A DNA stretch of 64,000 nucleotides from Acidobacteriota bacterium. Lineage in GTDB: Bacteria; Acidobacteriota; Blastocatellia; Pyrinomonadales; Pyrinomonadaceae. Positions 32,996 to 41,080 of this stretch are shown here, piece by piece (within the stretch, counting starts at the first letter, position 1; every line of letters starts with the position of its first letter). The translations under genes were made by a program, and so were the position numbers. Where the stretch lies: contig JADJBB010000002.1 of NCBI GenBank assembly GCA_016703965.1, positions 310,001-374,000 on the forward strand, read 5' to 3'. The notes under the pieces were generated by a model. The model was not told where the DNA came from. It ran no database searches and saw only the letters and a program-made list of their open reading frames with translations.

Positions 32996-34558
32996 TCAAA
33001 AACTGATACTCTCAGCAGAAGAAATCGGCTCATCCAATTCCTGTATGGAGTGAACCCGCCATTCTTCGTTCTGTTCTGGAAAATCGTTGCGGTAATGCCC
33101 ACCGCGAGATTCCTCACGCCAAAGGGCCGCCGTTGCGACAAGCTTGGCGAGTGTCACGAAGTTTCGCGAAGATGTGCCCAGATTTCCAGATTCTATCTGG
33201 CCGAATTCCTTCAAAGCCCGCTTTAGCGAATCCTTATCCCGCAGAATGCCGACGCGTTCCCACATTACGCGTTTGATACGTTTTTTGACGGCGGTGGCAA
33301 TTCCAGCTTCAGCATTCGACGCATCGGACCTCGCGGTTTCAAATTTCAGGTTTGAAATTTGAAATTCCGAATTATCATCCGCCACCGCTTTGCCCGCTCT
33401 CGCTCCAAATACGAGCCCTTCGAGCAGGGAATTTGACGCCAATCTGTTCGCTCCGTGAACGCCGGTACAAGTCACCTCACCGGCCGCATAAAGGCCCGGA
33501 ACAGTGCTTCGGCCCCAAAGGTCCGTTCTAATTCCGCCCATGCAGTAGTGCGACGCCGGTGAGACGGGAAGCATATCATTTGCGATGTTCAGGCCGTAAG
33601 ACTGGCAGACCTCATAGATCTTTGGGAAGCGATGCTTTAGGAATTCCTCGTCCATTGCGGTCATGTCGAGGTAGACCTCTCGCGTGCCTGTACGCCGCAT
33701 TTCGGCGACGATCGAGCGGGAAACGATGTCACGCGGTGCGAGCTCGAGCCGGTCGTCGTAGCGGCCCATAAAACGTTCGCCGTACTTATTCTTGAGCTGG
33801 CCGCCTTCGCCTCGCATTGCTTCTGTGAGCAGGAAACGCGGGGCGTTTTCAATACTTAGAGCGGTCGGGTGGAACTGGATAAACTCCATATCCGCCATCT
33901 CGGCGCCAGCAAAATACGCCATCGCCATGCCGTCGCCGGTCGCGACGGGCGGGTTGGTTGTGTGTAGATAAAGCTGGCCCGCTCCGCCGGTGCACATTAT
34001 CACGGCCTTGGCATATATATCACGCGGAGCTCGCAGGATCGGGTCGAGGAATCGGACCCCAACGCAGCGGCCGTCGTGGACTATCAGGCTCTCGGTATTG
34101 GCGAATGGTGTTAGGTTTATCGTCTTTTCCTGACCGGCACGAGCGATGAGCGACCGGACAAATTCAGCTCCGGTCGAATCGCCGTGGGCGTGGAGAATTC
34201 GGCGGCGCGAGTGTGCGGCTTCCTGGCCCATGAGGAGCTTGCCGCCTTCTTTGTCGAATTCCGTACCCCAATCGATGAGCTGTTTGATGTAGGTCGTGCC
34301 TTCGGTGACGAGCGTTTCGACTGCCTGCTTGTCGCAAAGCCCGGCTCCGGCGATGAGGGTGTCGTCTTCGTGGAGCTCGGCGTTATCATCCTCTGACAGC
34401 ACGACGGCAACGCCGCCCTGGGCATATTCGGTGTTCGATTCGCTCGCCTTGTCCTTAGTTAAAACGGTCACGCGTGCACCGCTCGTTGCGAGTTCGACCG
34501 AGGCACGCAACCCTGCCACGCCGCTTCCGATAACGATAAAGTCTGTCTCCAATGCCAT
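32996..34558 (-). CDS. nadB: L-aspartate oxidase
   Basis: FAD enzyme making iminoaspartate, the first step of de novo NAD synthesis from aspartate. 520 residues from the ATG at 34558; an in-frame ATG at 34657 has a non-family leader. FAD motif VIGSGVAGLRAS; family blocks NTEYAQGGVA, HAHGDSTGAEFV, FHPTAL, MGGIRTDLWG and EVTCTGVHGANRLASNSLLE. Oddity: after GARAGKAVADD a QISNLKFE stretch is encoded by a palindromic element (33337-33366) at a variable loop. nadA and nadC are not in the window. A CRP-type site lies 128 bp upstream. Confidence 0.94.
   Translation of the reverse strand: MALETDFIVIGSGVAGLRASVELATSGARVTVLTKDKASESNTEYAQGGVAVVLSEDDNAELHEDDTLIAGAGLCDKQAVETLVTEGTTYIKQLIDWGTEFDKEGGKLLMGQEAAHSRRRILHAHGDSTGAEFVRSLIARAGQEKTINLTPFANTESLIVHDGRCVGVRFLDPILRAPRDIYAKAVIMCTGGAGQLYLHTTNPPVATGDGMAMAYFAGAEMADMEFIQFHPTALSIENAPRFLLTEAMRGEGGQLKNKYGERFMGRYDDRLELAPRDIVSRSIVAEMRRTGTREVYLDMTAMDEEFLKHRFPKIYEVCQSYGLNIANDMLPVSPASHYCMGGIRTDLWGRSTVPGLYAAGEVTCTGVHGANRLASNSLLEGLVFGARAGKAVADDNSEFQISNLKFETARSDASNAEAGIATAVKKRIKRVMWERVGILRDKDSLKRALKEFGQIESGNLGTSSRNFVTLAKLVATAALWREESRGGHYRNDFPEQNEEWRVHSIQELDEPISSAESISF
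33337..33366. repeat. In-frame TTTCAAA palindromic element in nadB
   Basis: TTTCAAATTTCA and TGAAATTTGAAA face each other around a short centre. Read in the nadB sense it encodes EFQISNLKFE. Close relatives are found inside prmA (42799) and the sbcC-like gene (47211) in the same coding phase. Confidence 0.75.
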
Positions 34559-34685
34559 TACTAAAAACTTTAACAAAATCGGCGATATAAGTAATCTGCG
34601 ATGAGTTTTCGAGTTCTTCGCGGGGGAGAAAAATGTGCGCGCACTGATTTTGGCCATTTGTCGGGTTTGAAATGGCTGATTTAAA

Positions 34686-34701
34686 TGTGAATCGTTTCAC
34701 A
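34686..34701. promoter_or_regulatory. CRP/FNR-type site TGTGA-N6-TCACA
   Basis: TGTGAATCGTTTCACA matches the classical CRP consensus halves exactly (TGTGA and TCACA, 6-bp spacer). It lies 128 bp upstream of the nadB start, a position from which a CRP-family regulator could act. The regulator is not in the window. Confidence 0.55.
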
Positions 34702-34832
34702 CTTTTATGAAAGCTCGTTCAAGATCACGATTTTTACTGCCCGGTACGAAAGCCGACAATCCGTGATATGACTGCCGGCAACCTATGATTGGTCAAAGGT
34801 ATTTGGGCTCTCGGGAGGCAAAACCAGGCGGT

Positions 34833-34880
34833 TTGGTAGAGTTATTTGGCAGATTGGTCAAACGTGGAGAACTCTACCAA
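34833..34880. repeat. Dispersed AACTCTACC element, copy 2 (inverted pair)
   Basis: TTGGTAGAGTT (34833-34843) and AACTCTACCAA (34870-34880) form a perfect 11-bp inverted repeat with a 26-bp spacer. 34833-34862 is nearly the reverse complement of 16701-16730. Confidence 0.7.
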
Positions 34881-34989
34881 TCGGTGGCTTTTTATGCGCG
34901 AATCAGTTCCCCCGGATCTCAGATCAGATGACATCGAGCTGTCGTTCAGGAAGCTTAATTTAATCCGCAAGACGCGGGGAAAAAGAAAA

Positions 34990-35030
34990 TGCACTCTGGC
35001 AAGACCACAGAGTGACCATGCCAGAGTGCA
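34990..35030 (-). terminator. Terminator of the BON/LysM operon
   Basis: TGCACTCTGGCA and TGCCAGAGTGCA form a perfect 12-bp stem. In the minus direction the stem is followed by a TTTTCTTTTT tail, fitting an intrinsic terminator for the gene ending at 35056. Confidence 0.8.
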
Positions 35031-35055
35031 CACTAAACGCGGAAAAAAGTTCCGT

Positions 35056-35430
35056 TTAGGGAATCTTCAATTCCTGGCCCGGATAGATCTTGTCCGGGTG
35101 GTTGAGGATGTCGCGGTTGGCGTCCCAGATGGCTTTCCAGGCGATGCCGTATTTTGCACCGATCTTTGAGAGGCTGTCGCCTGAGACTACGGTGTAGGTA
35201 TTGGCTCCGCCGCCGGCGTCGCCGGCTCCGGTTGTGATGTTAAGAATGAGATCGCTCGACTGAAAGTCTGGATCGAGACGTTCATATTCCGCCCACAGTT
35301 CAGCTTTTGCTTCGTCGCTCGGAGCGGTTCCGGTGATGTGCAAAACTCCGTCGCCTTCGCTCAGCTCATAGGACGTGCCGTTTGAGTTGGCTAGTTCGAG
35401 AAGTGATACGTATTTTTCCTGTACTGACAT
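35056..35430 (-). CDS. BON-LysM protein (Kbp/YgaU-like)
   Basis: 124 residues: an N-terminal BON-like fold (about 5-68, GVLHITGTAPSDEAKAELW) and a C-terminal LysM domain (about 76-123, YTVVSGDSLSKIGAKYG...NHPDKIYPGQELKIP). The arrangement is that of E. coli Kbp/YgaU, a cytoplasmic potassium-binding protein. No signal peptide here either. AAGGAG precedes the ATG. Twenty bases after the BON lipoprotein gene; the two are likely cotranscribed. K-binding is by analogy only. Confidence 0.85.
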   Translation of the reverse strand: MSVQEKYVSLLELANSNGTSYELSEGDGVLHITGTAPSDEAKAELWAEYERLDPDFQSSDLILNITTGAGDAGGGANTYTVVSGDSLSKIGAKYGIAWKAIWDANRDILNHPDKIYPGQELKIP

Positions 35431-35450
35431 AATTACTCCTTAATTGACGC

Positions 35451-35930
35451 CTATTTGTTGAGGTTGTTGATGACCTTGCTTGGCTTAGCTTCATTAGCGA
35501 CCATCATGACTTCAGGCACTTTAGCCTTGTCAACCTTGCCGGTCAGCGTTACTTCGCCGTTGGCTACGGTTACGGTCACGCCGTCGATGCCTTTTTTCTT
35601 AAGGCCTTCGATGACTGTGCCTTCAAGCATTTTGTCCGGTGACGGCGGCGGCGGTGTTGGCAGCGGCTTGAGCGTCAGCTTAGCAACGTCAACAGATTTG
35701 ATGCCTTCGACACCTTTAACGGCTGCTTCGGCCTTGCTCTTGACAGCAGCATCAGCGACTTCGCCGGTCAGCGTAGCAACGCCATCTTTGACAGCAACGG
35801 TCACGCCGGTGACCTTCTCAGCAGTAAGCTTATCCGTGGCCGCTTTTTGCAGATCGGCATCGCTTTTACCGCAAGCCATCATGAACAAAGCAAAGGCCAA
35901 AGTTAGAACTGTAAAAACTTTAACTTTCAT
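35451..35930 (-). CDS. Double-BON-domain lipoprotein
   Basis: 159 residues from the ATG at 35930, which has GGGAGG just upstream; the in-frame ATG at 35978 is rejected. Lipoprotein signal with lipobox FMMAC. Two BON domains (about 25-90 and 105-155), each with the VTVxVxxGxxTLTGxV pattern, joined by a Pro-rich hinge (PLPTPPPPSP). BON proteins bind phospholipid and help maintain the envelope; here the protein is probably periplasmic and membrane-tethered. It pairs with the downstream BON-LysM gene. Confidence 0.88.
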   Translation of the reverse strand: MKVKVFTVLTLAFALFMMACGKSDADLQKAATDKLTAEKVTGVTVAVKDGVATLTGEVADAAVKSKAEAAVKGVEGIKSVDVAKLTLKPLPTPPPPSPDKMLEGTVIEGLKKKGIDGVTVTVANGEVTLTGKVDKAKVPEVMMVANEAKPSKVINNLNK

Positions 35931-36105
35931 TTTTCCTCCCGAACGATCGGTCTTAATAAATTTATTATCTGGTGCCATGGGTATCGAATATTGACCCCCA
36001 TCCTACATAACAAATTCCGGCCTCAAAATGCGAGAACGGACTAAATTATTTAGTGAGATAATTATTGATTGAAAGCGAGAATTTTAGCAACAGGAAAATC
36101 GCTAT

Positions 36106-36618
36106 TTAAGAAAAAATCTCGTCCACGATCTGACGCGCCACGTCGTGTGATGTAAAGCCCGGCCGAATGGTCACGTGCCAATCCGCGAGGCAATAGATCT
36201 TTTGACGTTCTTCGAAGAGTTTCATCGTGGCCTGTTTGTCACGAGCAAGCGGCCGTTCCTTTCGCGAGAACGAGATATTCAGCCAGCAATGCTCGAAAGT
36301 CGCGTCGAGCCAAACGCTGGTGTAGCCATTGGCTTTGAGCAGTTCACGGTTGCCGGGAATTGTCCACGTGCCGCCGCCGAGCGAAAGGATGCTGGTCGTG
36401 GATTCGCGCATGACCTGTTCCAGATAGTGCGTCTCGATCTGACGATAGCGGTCGATTCCGTCGGTGTCGATGATATCGACGATCAAACGTTTCTCGCGCT
36501 GTTCAATAACGTTATCGAGATCCACACGGCGGCTCCTCAGCAACTGAGACAGATGCCGAGCAACGCTGGATTTCCCAACGCCCATAAAACCGGTAAGTGC
36601 TATACGAACGTCATTCAT
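36106..36618 (-). CDS. aroK: Shikimate kinase
   Basis: Phosphorylates shikimate at the 3-hydroxyl with ATP, fifth step of the shikimate pathway. 170 residues from the ATG at 36618. P-loop TGFMGVGKSSVA (10-20), the DxD-type Asp in VDLDNVIEQRE, and SLGGGTW (substrate-binding Gly-Gly-Gly). The Arg of the LID is in RPLARD. It follows aroA on the same strand; a 128-bp inverted-repeat element separates them, so cotranscription may be weakened. Confidence 0.92.
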   Translation of the reverse strand: MNDVRIALTGFMGVGKSSVARHLSQLLRSRRVDLDNVIEQREKRLIVDIIDTDGIDRYRQIETHYLEQVMRESTTSILSLGGGTWTIPGNRELLKANGYTSVWLDATFEHCWLNISFSRKERPLARDKQATMKLFEERQKIYCLADWHVTIRPGFTSHDVARQIVDEIFS

Positions 36619-36625
36619 CAAATAC

Positions 36626-36753
36626 AATTGCCCACGAAAGGCACGAAATGCACTAAAAAAAGAAAAAAGGTGGTGTCTATTGCCGCTGTAGCGATACCAA
36701 GATCTTCAAAGGTTGAAAATTATTTCGTGCCTTTCGTGATTTTCGTGGGCAAT
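36626..36753. repeat. Gene-less CACGAAA inverted repeat between aroA and aroK
   Basis: AATTGCCCACGAAA (36626-36639) pairs perfectly with TTTCGTGGGCAATT (36740-36753); inner words GGCACGAAA continue on both sides, with an extra 9-nt unit on the right. Same family as the cassette at 13019-13577 but with only about 60 bp of unrelated centre. Confidence 0.82.
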
Positions 36754-36758
36754 TCTTC

Positions 36759-38051
36759 CTACCTTACGACAGAACTAAGAATTTCGAAAAACCCGGGGAA
36801 CGAAACGTCGGCGGCTTCGGCGCCGTGGATGGTGGTTTCGCCGGTGGCAAAGAGGCCGGCGATCGCGAATGCCATGGATATTCTGTGGTCGTGGTGCGAA
36901 TCGATCTCGGCGCCTTTGAGATCTGACCTTTCGACCCGCAGGCCGTCGGGAAACTCTGTGACGGCGGCTCCCATTCGTCTGAGATTCTCGACGACTGATG
37001 TTATCCGGTCGGATTCTTTAACGCGAAGTTCTGAAGCGTCGCGGATCTCGATGCCGTCTTCGAGCTGTGTGCCGAGAACCGCCAGGATCGGGACTTCGTC
37101 GATCAGATTGGCGATAATGTCGCCGCGGAGAACATTCGAGATCGTCGGAGCTCCGATGCCGCCCTTAACGCGGACCTCGGCGACGGGTTCATTGCAGGTT
37201 TCTCGTGATTCGCTCAGTTCGATGTCGGCTCCGAGACCGATCATGACGTCGAGAACCGCCCGCCGCGACGGGTTGAGGCCGACGTTCGGCATTACGATAT
37301 CGGAACCCGCGAGACACGCTGCCGCCACCATAAAGAACGCCGCGGATGAAATGTCAGACGGCACGATCAGATCTCGGGCAGTTAGTTTTGCATCGCCCGC
37401 GACGGAAATTCTCGCACCATTTTCGCCGCGTTCGATCGGCACGTTAACACCGAACCATTCGAGCATCCGTTCGGTGTGGTCGCGGGTTTGAACCGGTTCG
37501 ATGATGGTGGTCACGCCGCTGGCATTGAGCCCGGCAAGCAGGACGCACGATTTTATCTGGGCGGAGGCGACGGGCGGCTGGTATTCGATCGCGATGAGCG
37601 GGTTTTTGCCGTTGATAGTGAGCGGTGCTTTGCCTTCGTTCGAATGGATGACCGAACCCATTAGGCCGAGCGGAGCGATCACGCGTTTCATCGGGCGGCT
37701 TTGCAGCGAATCGTCGCCGGTCAGCGTGGATTCGAAATTCTGCCCGGCGAGAATGCCCGAAATGAGCCGCATCGTCGTTCCGCTGTTGCCGCAATCAAGC
37801 GGCTGCGATGGTGCAAGTAAACCGGTTTTCCCAACGCCTGCAACAGTTACGGTATTGCCCTCACGCTCGATCCTGACGCCGAGGCCACGGAAACATTCGA
37901 TCGTCGAAGCACAGTCCGCGCTTGTCGCAAAATTCTCTATCCGTGTCGTTCCCTCGGCGATCGCGGCGAACATTGCCGCCCGATGCGAGATAGATTTATC
38001 GCCGGGTAATTTAACGCTGCCGTTAACTGAAGCTGCGCGGTTAACTTTCAT
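36759..38051 (-). CDS. aroA: 5-enolpyruvylshikimate-3-phosphate synthase
   Basis: Transfers enolpyruvyl from PEP to shikimate 3-phosphate. 430 residues. LPGDKSISHRAAMFAAIAEG (PEP/S3P-binding), LDCGNSGTTMRL, SRPMKRVIAPL, SAQIKSCVLLAGL and LRVKESDRI with HDHRISMAF are all present. It keeps a Gly in the CGNSGTT loop, as in glyphosate-sensitive class I enzymes, but no sensitivity prediction is warranted. The stop is five bases from the inverted repeat that precedes aroK. Confidence 0.96.
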   Translation of the reverse strand: MKVNRAASVNGSVKLPGDKSISHRAAMFAAIAEGTTRIENFATSADCASTIECFRGLGVRIEREGNTVTVAGVGKTGLLAPSQPLDCGNSGTTMRLISGILAGQNFESTLTGDDSLQSRPMKRVIAPLGLMGSVIHSNEGKAPLTINGKNPLIAIEYQPPVASAQIKSCVLLAGLNASGVTTIIEPVQTRDHTERMLEWFGVNVPIERGENGARISVAGDAKLTARDLIVPSDISSAAFFMVAAACLAGSDIVMPNVGLNPSRRAVLDVMIGLGADIELSESRETCNEPVAEVRVKGGIGAPTISNVLRGDIIANLIDEVPILAVLGTQLEDGIEIRDASELRVKESDRITSVVENLRRMGAAVTEFPDGLRVERSDLKGAEIDSHHDHRISMAFAIAGLFATGETTIHGAEAADVSFPGFFEILSSVVR

Positions 38052-38085
38052 AAAAATATATTAGACCGAATACGACGCGGCTGTC

Positions 38086-38113
38086 TTGACAGGAACAGTC
38101 GTAAACCTATAAC
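38086..38113 (+). promoter_or_regulatory. Sigma-70-type promoter of the anti-sigma gene
   Basis: TTGACA (38086-38091), 16-bp spacer, TATAAC (38108-38113), 25 bp before the ATG at 38139. A close match to the housekeeping consensus, directed away from the divergent aroA. Confidence 0.65.
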
Positions 38114-38138
38114 TTACAAGACATATCTTGAATTTGCT

Positions 38139-38540
38139 ATGCGTGAAATAGAGTTGCCAAGCCGCATCGAATCGGTCGAAGAAGCAGCAATGATGGCAGA
38201 CGAATTTGCCAAGAGCTGCGGATTTGGCGATGAGATCACCTTCGCTGTCGATCTCGCCGTTCGCGAATCGGTCGCAAATGCTGTGAAACACGGCAATAAA
38301 TTTGACGAATCGAAAACGGTTCAGATGACGATGGCCGACCGGCCCGAGGGCTTTGAGATCACGGTACGTGATTACGGCACCGGATTTTCAGTCGATGACA
38401 TCGCTGATCCGACAGACCCGGAAAATCTTTTGAAAACAAATGGCCGCGGCATCCTCTTTATGAGGTCTTTCATGGACGAGGTCGAATGGGAAAACCCGAC
38501 CGATGGCGGCCTGCGGGTCAAAATGTTAAAGAAAAAGTAA
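38139..38540 (+). CDS. RsbW-like anti-sigma serine kinase / HATPase
   Basis: 133-residue GHKL ATPase of the RsbW/SpoIIAB type. N-box RESVANAVKHGNK, G1 DYGTGFS, and the C-terminal GRGILFMRSFMDEV. Such proteins bind a sigma factor or phosphorylate an STAS antagonist. The STAS gene follows 164 bp downstream, forming the expected partner-switch pair. No sigma-B-like factor lies nearby, so the target is elsewhere or non-sigma. Confidence 0.88.
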   Translation: MREIELPSRIESVEEAAMMADEFAKSCGFGDEITFAVDLAVRESVANAVKHGNKFDESKTVQMTMADRPEGFEITVRDYGTGFSVDDIADPTDPENLLKTNGRGILFMRSFMDEVEWENPTDGGLRVKMLKKK

Positions 38541-38558
38541 GGGTTTCGAGCCTTATGC

Positions 38559-38643
38559 AGAGAGTGTGAGGGAATGAGCGGGTGAGAAAGTGGAGATGCT
38601 CTAAAAAATAAACTCACTTTCCGGTCTTTTCACTTTCCCATTT
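38559..38643. repeat. Imperfect GAAAGTG-word inverted repeat
   Basis: The spacer between the kinase and STAS genes contains GAATGAGCGGGTGAGAAAGTG on one side and CACTTTCCGGTCTTTTCACTTTCCC on the other, pairing only in patches. Possibly another short-word family; weak. Confidence 0.35.
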
Positions 38644-38704
38644 TCTACATATGGGCTAGAATTTGCTATCGCAATTTAATTTAAAAGGAAACGAGGAGAG
38701 AAAA

Positions 38705-39052
38705 ATGTCTGATATTACCATAACTGAACGCCAGGCCGGCGACGTTACGATACTCGATCTGGTCGGTAAAGTGACCATCGGCGAAGGCAGCGTTGCTTTG
38801 CGTAACACCATTCGCCGCTTGCTTGGCGAAGGCAAAAACAAGATCCTGCTCAATCTGGGCGGCGTCGGATACATCGATTCGAGCGGTATCGGCGAACTCG
38901 TTTCGAGCTTTACCGCTGTCAAGAAAGAGGGCGGCATCCTCAAGCTTTTGAGCCTGACGCAGAAGATCCAGGATCTGCTCGCGATCACCAAGCTTTTGAC
39001 CGTTTTCGATACGTTCGATGACGAAGCTTCGGCTCTCAGCAGCTATAACTAA
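38705..39052 (+). CDS. STAS-domain anti-anti-sigma factor
   Basis: 115 residues from the ATG at 38705 (GAGGAG just upstream; earlier in-frame ATG 38663 rejected). STAS fold with the phosphorylatable Ser60 in [11 protein letters not shown] and [19 protein letters not shown] at the N-terminus. When unphosphorylated it should sequester the RsbW-like kinase encoded just upstream. A hairpin terminator follows. Confidence 0.92.
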   Translation: MSDITITERQAGDVTILDLVGKVTIGEGSVALRNTIRRLLGEGKNKILLNLGGVGYIDSSGIGELVSSFTAVKKEGGILKLLSLTQKIQDLLAITKLLTVFDTFDDEASALSSYN

Positions 39053-39088
39053 ACGAGGCATTGAGCTTCTTTAGCCGTTAAAAGTGTT

Positions 39089-39125
39089 AAGGGATAGGGG
39101 AATTTATTGGATTCCTCTATCCTTT
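39089..39125 (+). terminator. Terminator of the STAS gene
   Basis: AAGGGATAGGGGAAT and ATTCCTCTATCCTTT form a 15-bp stem with one wobble and a 7-nt loop, followed by a T-rich tail. Confidence 0.8.
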
Positions 39126-39207
39126 CTTATTTTGTTTTCCTTTGAATACATCCTTAAGAAGCGGAGATTCATCTTTTTAATGAGATTCTTGTAGGATAAA
39201 GGTAATA

Positions 39208-40995
39208 ATGCGTCGAATATTTCTCTTTCTATTGTTTTTGGTTTTTGCTCTGAGCGTCAGTGGGCAGACAGTTCCATCGGGCTTTGATCTTTTGAACTAC
39301 GGTGTACGGATCGAACCGGACAAACGCCTGATCGTCGTGCTCGCGGCACTTGAAGTCGCAACTCAGAAGAATGCCGCCGGTGTTGACGAAAAAATGATCA
39401 ACACGCCTCTTTCTGAGGCGGGCGTGCCGTTTCGCGAGCAATTGCTGAAAGACAACGCCGCTCTCGACCCTGAGCTTCGCCGCAAGATCTCGACCTTTAT
39501 TGCTCAATATAAACGCAGCCATCCGAAAGCGACGGACGCCGACGTTATCGCGCCGTTCATTTCGATGGCATACACGCTGACGCCGGTGCCGGAACTCGGC
39601 GATCCCGTTATCACGAACGACCTGCCCGGCCCGCTTTTGGATGTGCTGGATTTTGCACCGCTGGTACGGGAATTTTATCGCCGCTCGGTCATCAGCTCTA
39701 AGCTTGACGATTACATCAAGGAATATAAGGCGGATTCGGACGCAGTGCTCCGACGCTCGGCCCGAGAGATGGTGAGCGAACTGCTTGATTACCTTCACAC
39801 TCGGCCAAAACTCACGTTCACGGAAAAGATCCTCACGACCACAACGAAGAAAGGTACCAAGAACACGACATTGCAACAGGTCGAGACGCGTGAACACGAG
39901 CGACGGTTTTTCCTTGTTCCCGAAAAACTGGCGGCGAAGGGCACTATCAATTTTCTCAATATTCGTGATGATTATTACGTCATCGTACCGCCGGATACGG
40001 ACCTAAGCTTTTCTGAGGTACGGCGGGCGTTTTTACAATTCGTGATCGATCCGCTGGTTCTGAATAATGCGAAAGAGATCGCGGTCGTTCGCGGCTTTGT
40101 TAAACCGCTCCTTGATGAAAAGCGCAAGAACAACCCGAGCATTACGCCCGACCTCTTTCTTGCGGTGACACGCTCGCTGGTCGCCGCGGTCGATGTCAAA
40201 CAGGCGGAGTTCGCAAGGCTGAAGATCGCGACGGAACAGTCGCGTGCGAAGATCCTTACTCTCAAAAGCGATGATGAGAAAAAGAGATTGACCGACGAAC
40301 TCAAAGCCTATGAGCAGTCGCTCGCAGACGAATCGCTCCAGCATTTGTACGAGGATTACGAAAAAGGCGCCGTGCTGTCGTTCTATTTTGCTGATCAGCT
40401 AAAAGGCATCGAGGATTCCGGTTTTGATATCGGAGCGTCGCTCAAGGAAATGCTCCTCGCATTCGATGCCTCAAAGGAAGGCGACCGCGTTGCCTCCACT
40501 GCCGAAGCCCGCAAGCGAGCTCTCGCCACTCGCGAGGAACGCAAGATCAAACCCGATACGCGAATGATCGTCGCCGAAAATCCAGTGACGACGAGGCTGC
40601 TCGAGATCCAAAAGCTTATCAACGCCAAGGATTACGCGAAAGCGGACAGCGATCTGAAACTGCTGCTGACCAAGAATCCGACCGAGCCGCGGATACATTT
40701 CAACATCGGTCGCGTCGCCGGACTACAGGCCGTGGCGATCGAAGATCCGGAAGCCCAGGCTTTGAAGCTCCTCGAGGCCAAAAGAGCTTACACGGAAGTT
40801 CTAAAGAATGCGACGCAGACGACCGACGCGGCGCTGCTTTCCCTGACATTCGTCGCCCTCGGCCGCATTTACGAATACAACAACGACAAGGCCTACGCGA
40901 TCAAACTCTATGACGAAGCCATCAAACTCGACGACGTTCGCGGCGGCGGATATAAAGAGGCGTTGGATGCGAAGGCGAGATTGATCAAGCCGTAA
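39208..40995 (+). CDS. Exported TPR-containing protein, unknown
   Basis: 595 residues. Signal peptide (hydrophobic 3-18, VSGQ). Residues 20-440 are alpha-rich with no recognised domain; notable stretches are NYGVRIEPDKRLIVVLAALE and DDYYVIVPPDTDLSFSEVRRAF. The C-terminal part (about 465-595) contains TPR-like repeats (ALGRIYEYNNDKAYAIKLYD). Likely periplasmic. AAAGG lies upstream of the ATG. A strong hairpin terminator follows. Possibly a lineage-specific family. Confidence 0.65.
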   Translation: MRRIFLFLLFLVFALSVSGQTVPSGFDLLNYGVRIEPDKRLIVVLAALEVATQKNAAGVDEKMINTPLSEAGVPFREQLLKDNAALDPELRRKISTFIAQYKRSHPKATDADVIAPFISMAYTLTPVPELGDPVITNDLPGPLLDVLDFAPLVREFYRRSVISSKLDDYIKEYKADSDAVLRRSAREMVSELLDYLHTRPKLTFTEKILTTTTKKGTKNTTLQQVETREHERRFFLVPEKLAAKGTINFLNIRDDYYVIVPPDTDLSFSEVRRAFLQFVIDPLVLNNAKEIAVVRGFVKPLLDEKRKNNPSITPDLFLAVTRSLVAAVDVKQAEFARLKIATEQSRAKILTLKSDDEKKRLTDELKAYEQSLADESLQHLYEDYEKGAVLSFYFADQLKGIEDSGFDIGASLKEMLLAFDASKEGDRVASTAEARKRALATREERKIKPDTRMIVAENPVTTRLLEIQKLINAKDYAKADSDLKLLLTKNPTEPRIHFNIGRVAGLQAVAIEDPEAQALKLLEAKRAYTEVLKNATQTTDAALLSLTFVALGRIYEYNNDKAYAIKLYDEAIKLDDVRGGGYKEALDAKARLIKP

Positions 40996-41001
40996 CCTTC
41001 G

Positions 41002-41036
41002 GTCCGGAGTTCCGCCGCGAACGCGGAACTCCGGAC
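41002..41036 (+). terminator. Strong hairpin after the TPR-protein gene
   Basis: GTCCGGAGTTCCGC and GCGGAACTCCGGAC pair perfectly over 14 bp around a 7-nt loop, between the stop at 40995 and the era start. No long T-run, only TTCTCACTTC. Confidence 0.75.
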
Positions 41037-41080
41037 TTCTCACTTCAACATTTCCCGCAAATTCTGCTACCGTCTAAGTA

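Larger units (their letters stand above)
34559..35055. other. Gene-free spacer upstream of nadB and downstream of the LysM gene
   Basis: No gene recognised in about 500 bp. It contains a TGTGA-N6-TCACA site (34686-34701), an inverted AACTCTACC element (34833-34880) and a terminator for the LysM gene (34990-35030), each listed separately. Confidence 0.65.
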
